From Fusobacteriaceae bacterium (GTDB lineage Bacteria; Fusobacteriota; Fusobacteriia; Fusobacteriales; Fusobacteriaceae): 6,483 nt of DNA. This document shows positions 1 through 6,261 of the stretch, piece after piece. Every line of letters begins with the position of its first letter. The first letter of the stretch is position 1. The translations under genes and the position numbers were made by a program. The notes beneath the pieces are model-generated. The model searched no databases, had not been told where the DNA came from, and saw only the letters and a program-made list of their open reading frames with translations. The stretch covers positions 1 to 6,483 of the forward strand of contig JAFGUR010000080.1 in the NCBI GenBank assembly GCA_016938425.1, in the 5' to 3' direction.

Positions 1-2
1 AA

Positions 3-131
3 AGCTACCTTTTAGGTAGAAGATATGCTTTGAAAAACGATAAAGATTACAAACGTTTTGAGTATATTTGTTTCAAGCTACAAAATGATAAATTAAGTAT
101 TTGGAATCATTTTTTATGGAATGATGTTTAA
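3..131 (+). CDS. C-terminal fragment of an unrecognised protein, cut by the window edge
   Basis: A single frame is open from the left edge to a TAA stop at 129-131, giving the last 42 residues of a protein. It reads SYLLGRRYALKND at the start and ends KLSIWNHFLWNDV. The other two + frames hit stops within the first 20 bases. The fragment is rich in aromatic and charged residues, shows no membrane segment, and contains no motif I can assign to a family. It converges on the five-gene operon, with the palindromic repeat at 147-303 between the two 3' ends. Its start and function lie outside the window. It could be a chance open frame, but AT-rich DNA is rarely open this long, and the stop falling just before the repeat fits a real gene end. 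Confidence 0.5.
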   Translation, partial: SYLLGRRYALKNDKDYKRFEYICFKLQNDKLSIWNHFLWNDV

Positions 132-146
132 TTTTACTTTAGTATA

Positions 147-303
147 AAAGGGACTCAAGTAGAGTCAATGTGATTAAGGTAAGGGAGATACGTAGGTCTA
201 CCTCTACAGAATCAAATGAATTTGTAGGGGCGAATCTCGTGTTCGCCCAGATGGAAACAATGATTTTTCTTAACTTAATGACATTGCAAGTAAAGTCCCT
301 TAA
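147..303. repeat. MITE-like imperfect palindromic repeat, left copy
   Basis: The element is built of nested inverted repeats. The outer arms are AAGGGACT (148-155) and AGTCCCTT (295-302). Next come CAATGTGATTAAG (166-178) and CTTAATGACATTG (274-286), 12 of 13 pairing. The centre is a 10-bp stem, 201-210 with 221-230 including wobble pairs, around a 10-nt loop. The right arm also carries its own hairpin (228-248). The right arm 221-282 closely matches 6421-6483 at the other end of the window, so this is a repeat family. No transposase is encoded, so a non-autonomous MITE-like element is the best description. It begins about 11 bp past the barrel gene stop and may also terminate transcription from both sides: on the - strand a small GACTC/GAGTC stem (152-166) is followed by CCTTTTAT. 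Exact ends and target duplication could not be fixed. Confidence 0.72.
228..248. other. Perfect 7-bp hairpin inside the left repeat
   Basis: GGGCGAA (228-234) pairs perfectly with TTCGCCC (242-248) around a 7-nt loop. The corresponding site in the right copy forms a 6-bp stem (6428-6433 with 6444-6449). One complete G-C base pair is missing there from both sides, so the pairing is kept although the sequence differs. Confidence 0.7.
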
Positions 304-314
304 TTTTATGTTCA

Positions 315-1532
315 CTAAAATTCATATTTACCTTTAATGCCAACTACTCCATTTGGATAATAAAAATCTCCTTCTTTACTACCACTAGAAATATACCCTG
401 TTATAAAAGTCCCCAAAGTTAATCTACTAGTAAAATCATAATTATATGTTAAATTCAGTTGATGGGCATTATCAGTAAATCCACTTAGAACATTAAAAAT
501 CATAGTAGTTTCTTTTCCAAAAAATTCTGAAAAAGTAATAAAAGTTGCTAAATACCATTTTCCTTGGGAATAGGGATTATAAATATTTATAGGAATTCCA
601 TTTTTTTCACTTTTTGAATAGCCTGCTCCATTATAATAAATTTCTTGAATAAGTTGAATATTTTTATCTTTATTGGTACTTATGTCATCAAAAACTCTCG
701 AATAACCCAGAGATAATTTGAAAACTGGCTTATTTTCTAGATTTCCAAGAACACCATTTTTATAATAAGGAACTTTTTCTCCATTTTCTATAGTTAATTC
801 TCCAAAAGTCATGGCACCTTTAAAAGATGATGAGAAATCAGAAGAAAATATTTGTTTGTTTTCTTCACCTAAATTTAAAAAACCTAAAGAATATTCTGTT
901 TTGTTAATTAAAAATTCATATTTTAATGCTAAATCCACATCAGAAATTTTTTCCTTATCTTCTACCTTAATATAACTATAAAAATTCTTATCTGTTCCTT
1001 TAGGTACATGAATTTTTAGTCCCAAATTTCCCTTACTTTTTTCCATATCTTCTATAGTTTTTTTTTCTACATTTATAAGATCACTTGGACTAAAAAAATA
1101 CCCTGTCCCCCAAGCTAGAACTTGTTTTCCAAACCTAAAATACACTTTATCATAAAGGTTAAAATCAAAAAACATTTCATTTACGCCTACCAAATCATCT
1201 TTAGAATTATCATTTGTATCTTGAACTTTAATACTTGTATAAATTTTTGAATTTTTTTTAAATCTTCCCTCCAAATTTAAATTTGAATATATTTGACTAA
1301 ACACTTTGTCTTTATAACTAGTTCCAGAATAACTATAATAATCATTTTCCAAAACTAATTCTCCTGAAAAATTATAGGTTTTTTCATAAGGGTTTTCAAA
1401 ATTATATTTTGTTTCTTCTACAGTTTCATCAATTTCAAATTCATTTGAAAAATTTTCAAAACCTAATTCATCACCCCTTATAAGGCCACATAAAATTATA
1501 CTAACAAATATATATATATAAATTTTTTTCAT
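315..1532 (-). CDS. Probable outer-membrane beta-barrel protein, last gene of the ABC/LolA-like operon
   Basis: The 405-residue product starts with a signal peptide: MKK, then a hydrophobic stretch to about residue 17, with cleavage probably near G20. The mature part is rich in alternating polar and aromatic residues typical of barrel strands, and it ends in KYEF, an aromatic C-terminal strand of the kind used for BAM-dependent insertion. Residues 133-154 hold RFGKQVLAWG followed by FSPSDLIN. This resembles the R-x-G-[RK]-Q...WG...P-x-D motif of DUF1302-like and related porin-type proteins. It follows the LolA-like gene by 19 bp, the widest gap in the operon, with a weaker Shine-Dalgarno. I infer that it is the outer-membrane end of the transport system, either receiving or exporting cargo. 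A plain porin is the main alternative. C15 does not form a lipobox, because the residue before it is Leu. An A7 tract and an (AT)6 tract lie in the signal-peptide codons, and an A9 tract lies near codon 157. Confidence 0.85.
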   Translation of the reverse strand: MKKIYIYIFVSIILCGLIRGDELGFENFSNEFEIDETVEETKYNFENPYEKTYNFSGELVLENDYYSYSGTSYKDKVFSQIYSNLNLEGRFKKNSKIYTSIKVQDTNDNSKDDLVGVNEMFFDFNLYDKVYFRFGKQVLAWGTGYFFSPSDLINVEKKTIEDMEKSKGNLGLKIHVPKGTDKNFYSYIKVEDKEKISDVDLALKYEFLINKTEYSLGFLNLGEENKQIFSSDFSSSFKGAMTFGELTIENGEKVPYYKNGVLGNLENKPVFKLSLGYSRVFDDISTNKDKNIQLIQEIYYNGAGYSKSEKNGIPINIYNPYSQGKWYLATFITFSEFFGKETTMIFNVLSGFTDNAHQLNLTYNYDFTSRLTLGTFITGYISSGSKEGDFYYPNGVVGIKGKYEF

Positions 1533-1535
1533 AAG

Positions 1536-1548
1536 CTCACCATTCCTT
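1536..1548 (-). promoter_or_regulatory. Atypical ribosome binding site of the barrel gene
   Basis: On the - strand AAGGA (1548-1544) sits 11 nt before the ATG and GGTGAG (1541-1536) only 3 nt before it. Neither is ideal, unlike the strong AGGAG sites 6 nt from the start of the three preceding downstream genes. This suggests that translation of the barrel is set separately and possibly lower. Confidence 0.5.
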
Positions 1549-1551
1549 AAT

Positions 1552-2307
1552 TTATTTATTAAGATTTTCTAAATAAGCTTTTGTAAATATTTTATCTGGT
1601 ATTTTTTCTGTTGAAATATTAGAAATTTCTACCAAAGTTTTATTTTCATTATCAAATTCATCTGTAATCAATAATTTTGTAGAAATATAGCTATTTTCTA
1701 TTTTTTTATAAGAACCAAATTGAATAGTTTCTGTTAATTTTCCTGATAACGAATAATTTTCAACTTGTAAAGGCAAAAAACTTTCTTTATCAATCCAATA
1801 TATTCTTTTAGGATTTTTAACTTTATTGTTTTTAGCTTTTACTTCTATTTTATAACAATTTTTATTTCCCAATTTTACTTCTTCAATTATTTCTTTTCCT
1901 GATTTATCTTTTACAACATTATACATATCTGCTAATTTTTTTTCTTCAAAATCTTCAGCCGTAGCTCTTGAACTTCCTATAACTTCATTACTATTAACAA
2001 ACTGAAATGTTCTTGTATTTTTTTTATATAGCCAAATATTATCTCCATTTTTCAAATATCCATTACCCCTCTCATTAGAAGGTGCTGTAAATACTATTAG
2101 AAAAGAATCTGCACTATCTTTCCTATAATAAAGTAATTCTTCTACCTTAATCCCTTGCCCTTTTTCTTTAATTGTCAATTTTACTTTAGCTGTAGTATCC
2201 CTGTCCAAACTTCCTAATTCATCCACTTTATTTAATATTTCACTTCCTGTAATTGCCAATGTAACTTGACTTATTAAAATCATAATAATAACAATTATTT
2301 TTTTCAT
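1552..2307 (-). CDS. Secreted LolA-like protein, outer membrane lipoprotein-sorting family (PF17131-like)
   Basis: The 251-residue protein has a clear Sec signal peptide: MKK, a hydrophobic core to about residue 17, and cleavage probably after A18. No cysteine lies near the cleavage site, so it should be soluble in the periplasm. Residues 70-100 carry the family hallmark F-x-A-P-x-x-x-R-G-N-G-Y-L-K followed by N-I-W-L-Y-K-K. Residues 111-128 (GSSRATAEDF, then LADMY) match the usual glycine/acidic segment after it. The rest alternates strand-like segments, including R-I-Y-W-I-D near 168-173, as expected for the half-barrel fold of LolA. LolA-type proteins hold lipid-modified or lipidic cargo in a hydrophobic groove. 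Its place between two FtsX-type permeases and a barrel gene makes it the likely periplasmic carrier of the system. The cargo is unknown. The start is fixed by the signal peptide and a strong SD. Confidence 0.88.
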   Translation of the reverse strand: MKKIIVIIMILISQVTLAITGSEILNKVDELGSLDRDTTAKVKLTIKEKGQGIKVEELLYYRKDSADSFLIVFTAPSNERGNGYLKNGDNIWLYKKNTRTFQFVNSNEVIGSSRATAEDFEEKKLADMYNVVKDKSGKEIIEEVKLGNKNCYKIEVKAKNNKVKNPKRIYWIDKESFLPLQVENYSLSGKLTETIQFGSYKKIENSYISTKLLITDEFDNENKTLVEISNISTEKIPDKIFTKAYLENLNK

Positions 2308-2319
2308 AATTAACTCCTA
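2305..2319 (-). promoter_or_regulatory. Stop/SD/start cassette at the permease 2 to LolA-like junction
   Basis: On the - strand TAGGAGTTAATTATG contains the TAG stop of the upstream gene overlapping the AGGAG Shine-Dalgarno, and the ATG of the next gene 6 nt later. The gap is 9 bp. The arrangement implies coupled translation. Confidence 0.8.
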
Positions 2320-4026
2320 TTCTACATGCCTTAAAGCATCATTTGGATTTATTTTACTTGCTCTTTTTGCAGGAAAATATGCTGTAATTCCTGTAACAAA
2401 AGTTAAAATTACTATCTGAAAAAAAGTACTCAAAATACTAAATCTAAAATAAATCTTTCTATTCTTTAATATAAAAGAAAGAGGATTATTGCTATCAAAT
2501 TCTATAGAACCTAATATTTTAATAGCAACTATTCCAAAAATTATTCCAAATACACAAGATACTAAAGTTAATAATATACTTTCTAGAATAAATCCTTTCT
2601 TAACTTCTCCTGCTTGCATTCCTATGGCACGTAAAGTTCCTATTTCAATAGTTCTCTCTTTTATTGTCATTCTTAGAGTATTAACAACCCCAATTAAAAT
2701 AATAAAAAATAAAATAAGTCCTACTAACCATGTAATAAGAGATAAAGCATACTGAATTGCTAAAACTCGTTCTGCTGTTTCATACATAGTTTCCACAGAG
2801 TATACTGGCCTATCTGATTTATAGGCTCTCTCTAGCCTTTTTAATTTGTCCAGTTCCTCAGAAGTTTTTGCTTTTTCCAAAAGCTCATAGTTTTTAGCAA
2901 AAGAATCGTAGATATTATCTGCTTTAGTAAAACTATCACTTTTATAGTCTTTTGGAATGTCCTCATTAAAAATTTTATATATCTTTTCTCCATTTAGAAA
3001 AATAAAATTTTCTTTAAACTTGTCTGTACTCTGAAAAACTCCATTTACTTCACTTGCTTCTACTTCAATTTCTCCAGAATATTTTGATATATATTTAAAA
3101 GATACTTTATCTCCTAATTTTATTCCTAATTTTTCCTTTAAACTTTCACTAATTAAAAAACCTTTTTTCCCTGTATACTCTTTTTTTTCTCCCTCTACAA
3201 CTTTTATTTCGTTAAATATCTTTTCTATGCTTTTATCATCTTTCTTAAAAGCATATATTTCAATAGGTTTATCAAGTATTGTCCCTTTTCCTTTAAGTAA
3301 CTCAGGTTTAATTTCATTTCTAATTTCATCTGCTATAAAAATAGTATCTTTTTTAGGATTATTAAGAACTATTTGTATTGGACCACTTTCCCAAGGTCTA
3401 TATCCCAAAAGAGTCCTCATTTTATTAACATCCATATATAAAACAAAATCTGTAAAACTACTATTTGTTGTTGCTATTGCAATAACTTGCATATTCACTG
3501 CTTGAATTTGACCTGTAACAGTTGTAAATTTTGCTTTAACAACATCTCCAACTTTAACCTTCAATGACTTTGCCTTATCTGGCGAAATAATTATAGGATA
3601 CTCAAAAGTATTTGTATCAAAATCTTTTGTATCTCCAGAAATTATTCTTAAATAATTTCCAAAAAATCCATCTTGATTTTTCACCCCCACAATAGGTGCA
3701 TTTATAGAATTTCCATTCCCAATTATTCTTGTATATGCCCCTACACTCTCATCAATTCTAAGAATTTTGTCTTGATACTTATTTATAACTTTGTAAATTG
3801 GTTCTTTATCTCTTATTATTCTTTTGGATTTTTCATTTCCATTAATTTGAACATGACCTGCTACGCTACTTATTAAATCTTTAATTAATACATCTACAAG
3901 TCCTTGAGAAAATGAGCTTGCAATTACAAGTATAGACATTCCAAAAGCTATTCCTATGCCCAAAAGAAAATTTCTTCTTTTCTGCCTTAAAAGATTTCTT
4001 AAGCTTACTTTAAATATTATATTCAT
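2317..4026 (-). CDS. FtsX/MacB-type ABC permease (second permease) with a duplicated periplasmic module
   Basis: The 569-residue protein has the FtsX/MacB/LolC-E topology. There is a short cytoplasmic start with positive charges (SLRNLLRQKRRNF), TM1 at about 19-38, a periplasmic domain of almost 390 residues, and three C-terminal TM helices at about 425-450, 478-505 and 530-553. The cytoplasmic loop MTIKERTIEIGTLRAIG (453-469) and the tail YFPAKRASKINPNDALR (550-566) are conserved features of the family. It is longer than usual. The periplasmic part carries two similar modules (about 143-208 and 288-350), each with the pattern I-S-x-x-x-x-x-x-L-x-x-K-x-G-D-x-V, then a Lys/Arg-rich helical stretch at 363-405. 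It would pair with the other permease and the ATPase to extract cargo from the inner membrane. LolC/LolE-like is the closest functional analogy. A MacB-like exporter is less likely because no MacA gene is present. Confidence 0.9.
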   Translation of the reverse strand: MNIIFKVSLRNLLRQKRRNFLLGIGIAFGMSILVIASSFSQGLVDVLIKDLISSVAGHVQINGNEKSKRIIRDKEPIYKVINKYQDKILRIDESVGAYTRIIGNGNSINAPIVGVKNQDGFFGNYLRIISGDTKDFDTNTFEYPIIISPDKAKSLKVKVGDVVKAKFTTVTGQIQAVNMQVIAIATTNSSFTDFVLYMDVNKMRTLLGYRPWESGPIQIVLNNPKKDTIFIADEIRNEIKPELLKGKGTILDKPIEIYAFKKDDKSIEKIFNEIKVVEGEKKEYTGKKGFLISESLKEKLGIKLGDKVSFKYISKYSGEIEVEASEVNGVFQSTDKFKENFIFLNGEKIYKIFNEDIPKDYKSDSFTKADNIYDSFAKNYELLEKAKTSEELDKLKRLERAYKSDRPVYSVETMYETAERVLAIQYALSLITWLVGLILFFIILIGVVNTLRMTIKERTIEIGTLRAIGMQAGEVKKGFILESILLTLVSCVFGIIFGIVAIKILGSIEFDSNNPLSFILKNRKIYFRFSILSTFFQIVILTFVTGITAYFPAKRASKINPNDALRHVE

Positions 4027-4038
4027 AATTTCCTCCTA
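4024..4038 (-). promoter_or_regulatory. Stop/SD/start cassette at the permease 1 to permease 2 junction
   Basis: On the - strand TAGGAGGAAATTATG carries the TAG stop inside a full AGGAGG Shine-Dalgarno, with ATG 5-6 nt later and a 9-bp gap. This is the strongest SD of the operon and favours balanced output of the two permeases. Confidence 0.82.
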
Positions 4039-5544
4039 GTCTCTTGAAATAGCATCTAAAGCAGTAATTTTTCCTAATAATCTTATAGGATAAAGTAAAG
4101 AGGATATTGTCACAAAAAAAAGTTCAAAAAATCCAATTAATAAATCATTTAATTGTATTAAAGGATATAAATAATCTCCTCCAAAAGCAATTTGTAAAAA
4201 TTCATTTGATGAATGTATTTTCAAGGCTTGTAATAATAAAATTACTATTATCCCAAAGAGAATTCCACAACCTCCAAATAGAAAAGACAAAATACCCGTC
4301 TCTTTTGCAAACATTATCTTTAAAAAAGACTTTTGAGCTCCAATTGCTCTCATCATCCCAATTTCAGAAGTTCTCTCTAGTGCAGTCATTGATAAAGTAT
4401 TCATAATTACTATTATTGCTACAAAGAAAATAATAAAAATAAAAGCATTTAATACAATTTTAATTAACAATGAAATTTTTCCAATAAATCCTAAAGAATC
4501 TGCCCAACTTATTGCTCTTACTTCCAACTTATTTTTTTGAAAATCATTATTTAAGGTTTTTATCATATTTTTTTCATCTGATTTACTATCTATTTTAATA
4601 ACTATGACATTATAAGCTCCACTATCTACTTTTATAGTCTTGGAATAATTATTTTCTTCCTTAAATATTTGCTCTAAACTATCTAGATTGCTTGTCCCCT
4701 CACTATTTTCTACTATTGTTTCATCAAAAGAAAACCCTTCACTTAAAACTTTTTCTTCTTCTTTTGAAAGATTTTCCACCTTATTTTCACCAGTTACTAA
4801 CCCATTAGCCTCTCGAAAACTATTTATATCAATTATTAAATTATCACTAAAAAGTTTATCCAAAGATTTTAATCTATATATTCCTGTTACTGGAATTTTT
4901 ATATCAAAACTTGTATTTTTTCCTGTTCCCATTAATACTATTTCATCTTTTATAATCAAATTATCCTTAAATTCCTTAGCTTCTTTACTAAGATTTACCT
5001 TATCTAAAGGAACATTCTTTGCTGAATACCAAGTGTCTGTATATTTTAATAATTTATTTCTTGAAACATTTCCAACTAGAAGTCCTTTTTCATCTTTATT
5101 AAAAAATTCCCCTTCTGTAACAATATATCTATCAGTATAAAAATTTTTAAACTCTTGAATATCTACTCCTACTACTCCAATAGGTGTCATGTCTGACTCT
5201 TCATTTAAAACATAGTTTACTGCAAAAGCGAAAGGTAACATTTTTTCTATTTCTTTATAATTTTTCAAAGTTTTTTCTATCTCAAAATACTTTGGAATAA
5301 CCTCTCTAGTGCTTCCTGATATATCTGCAAATATAGCATCTGTAACTTCAGAATTTGGAATTATTACTATATCTCCTGTAAAGGAATCTTTCAAATTAGT
5401 TTCTAATCCTTTTTCCATTCCTGATACTATCCCATTACCTAATGTCATTAAAAATGCACCTAAAAATAAGATAATTCCTATTACTATACTTTTATTTTTA
5501 TGTAACCAAATATTTCTCCATGCAATTTTACTAGATAAGCTCAT
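4036..5544 (-). CDS. FtsX/MacB-type ABC permease (first permease)
   Basis: The 502-residue protein has the same topology as its neighbour but is clearly a different sequence, so the transporter is probably a heterodimer as in LolCE. It opens with KIAWRNIWLHKNKS, then TM1 at about 19-39. A periplasmic domain of about 310 residues follows, then TM helices at about 357-383, 415-440 and 465-487. The loop MTALERTSEIGMMRAIGA (386-403) and the tail YPIRLLGKITALDAI (485-499) are hallmarks of the family and contact the ATPase or stabilise the dimer. Only one copy of the small periplasmic module seen twice in the second permease is evident (about 153-249). An acidic, serine/asparagine-rich segment at about 252-299 looks like a family-specific insertion. 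The gene starts 9 bp after the ATPase stop. The role is inferred as inner-membrane release of a lipidic or lipoprotein cargo; the exact substrate is not visible. Confidence 0.9.
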   Translation of the reverse strand: MSLSSKIAWRNIWLHKNKSIVIGIILFLGAFLMTLGNGIVSGMEKGLETNLKDSFTGDIVIIPNSEVTDAIFADISGSTREVIPKYFEIEKTLKNYKEIEKMLPFAFAVNYVLNEESDMTPIGVVGVDIQEFKNFYTDRYIVTEGEFFNKDEKGLLVGNVSRNKLLKYTDTWYSAKNVPLDKVNLSKEAKEFKDNLIIKDEIVLMGTGKNTSFDIKIPVTGIYRLKSLDKLFSDNLIIDINSFREANGLVTGENKVENLSKEEEKVLSEGFSFDETIVENSEGTSNLDSLEQIFKEENNYSKTIKVDSGAYNVIVIKIDSKSDEKNMIKTLNNDFQKNKLEVRAISWADSLGFIGKISLLIKIVLNAFIFIIFFVAIIVIMNTLSMTALERTSEIGMMRAIGAQKSFLKIMFAKETGILSFLFGGCGILFGIIVILLLQALKIHSSNEFLQIAFGGDYLYPLIQLNDLLIGFFELFFVTISSLLYPIRLLGKITALDAISRD

Positions 5545-5556
5545 AGTTTTCTCCTA
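5542..5556 (-). promoter_or_regulatory. Stop/SD/start cassette at the ATPase to permease 1 junction
   Basis: On the - strand TAGGAGAAAACTATG places the ATPase TAG stop across the AGGAG Shine-Dalgarno of the permease gene, again with a 9-bp gap. Its layout matches the two downstream junctions. Confidence 0.8.
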
Positions 5557-6228
5557 TTCTTCTAATAATCCATCTTTTATCTTTACAATTCTATTGGCAT
5601 ATTTTAATACATCAGGGTCATGGGTAGAAAAAATAAAAGTTGTCTTATTACTAACATTTAATTTCTTCATTAGTTCCAATATTTGCTCAGAAGTTTTTGA
5701 ATCTAAATTTGCTGTTGGTTCATCTGCTAATATTATTTCTGGCTCTGTAACTAAAGCCCTAGCAATAGCAACCCTTTGTCTTTGCCCACCAGAAAGTTCT
5801 GATGGCCTATGATTTATAAAGTTTTCTAATCCAACTTCTTTTATAACTTTTTCTACTTTTTTATCTATTTCATTCTTAGAAAATTTCTTCATAAGTAATA
5901 AAGGAAATTCAACATTTTCTCTAATATTTAATACAGGTATAAGATTAAAAGTCTGAAAAATGAATCCTAATTTATGAAGTCTTAAATTTGTTATTTCTTT
6001 ATCATTTAAATTTGTTATTTCTACATTTGATAAAACTACTTTTCCATCACTAGGATTATCTATACAACCAATAATATTTAAAAGTGTTGTTTTCCCACTT
6101 CCAGAAGGACCTATAATTGAAAGGAAATCACTTTTTTCTACTTTTAAATTTATTCCTTTTAAAGCTTCTACCAAAGTTTCACCTAACTTATAGTTTTTCT
6201 TTATATTTTCTAGTGTTAATAGGTTCAT
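5554..6228 (-). CDS. ABC transporter ATP-binding protein, LolD/MacB family
   Basis: The 224-residue protein is a complete nucleotide-binding domain that powers the two FtsX-type permeases encoded next to it. All catalytic motifs are intact: Walker A GPSGSGKT (40-47), Q-loop FQTFNLIP with Q92, signature LSGGQRQR (145-152), Walker B IILADE with D169 and catalytic E170, and the switch histidine in STHD (H203). The length, the Q-loop context and the absence of extra C-terminal domains fit the LolD/MacB/FtsE group rather than nutrient importers. I place the start at the ATG of 6228-6226. An in-frame ATG at 6246 would add six residues, but it has no SD, and those codons contain the AAAGGAG that serves the inner ATG with an 8-nt spacing. 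It is the first gene of the operon, behind a TATAAT promoter and a palindromic putative operator. It is cytoplasmic and bound to the membrane through the permeases. Confidence 0.93.
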   Translation of the reverse strand: MNLLTLENIKKNYKLGETLVEALKGINLKVEKSDFLSIIGPSGSGKTTLLNIIGCIDNPSDGKVVLSNVEITNLNDKEITNLRLHKLGFIFQTFNLIPVLNIRENVEFPLLLMKKFSKNEIDKKVEKVIKEVGLENFINHRPSELSGGQRQRVAIARALVTEPEIILADEPTANLDSKTSEQILELMKKLNVSNKTTFIFSTHDPDVLKYANRIVKIKDGLLEE

Positions 6229-6236
6229 TATGCTAT

Positions 6237-6243
6237 CTCCTTT
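6237..6243 (-). promoter_or_regulatory. Ribosome binding site that fixes the ATPase start
   Basis: AAAGGAG on the - strand lies 8 nt before the ATG at 6228. The alternative ATG at 6246 lies upstream of this SD and has no purine-rich site of its own. Confidence 0.82.
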
Positions 6244-6261
6244 CATTGCTATATATTAGCT

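Noticed and set aside
147..303. CRISPR array or tRNA gene in the repeat regions
   Set aside because: There are no regularly spaced direct repeats with unique spacers and no cloverleaf with conserved T-arm bases. The structure is nested inverted repeats.
1464..1532. Possible lipoprotein signal at C15 of the barrel protein
   Set aside because: The residues before the cysteine are I-I-L. A lipobox needs a small residue (G, A or S) directly before the cysteine, so an ordinary signal peptide is more likely.
1529..1543. Four-codon upstream frame (MVSL then TGA) overlapping the barrel start
   Set aside because: The ATG at 1543 sits almost directly against AAGGA with no usable spacing, so translation from it is unlikely. 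The overlap with the real ATG is probably chance.
4688..5140. 150-codon + strand open frame inside the first permease gene
   Set aside because: It is antisense to a well-supported gene. The Ser/Leu-rich translation is typical of the reverse of Lys/Glu-rich coding sequence.
2317..5544. Two permeases as a MacAB-type drug or antimicrobial peptide efflux pump
   Set aside because: The ATPase is not fused to a permease, there is no MacA-like adaptor gene, and a LolA-like carrier is present. A Lol-like role fits better, although efflux cannot be fully excluded.
5309..5812. Long + strand open frame (167 codons) opposite the ATPase and first permease
   Set aside because: It runs antisense across two clearly real genes with full motifs. 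It is a by-product of AT-rich codon use and has no independent support.
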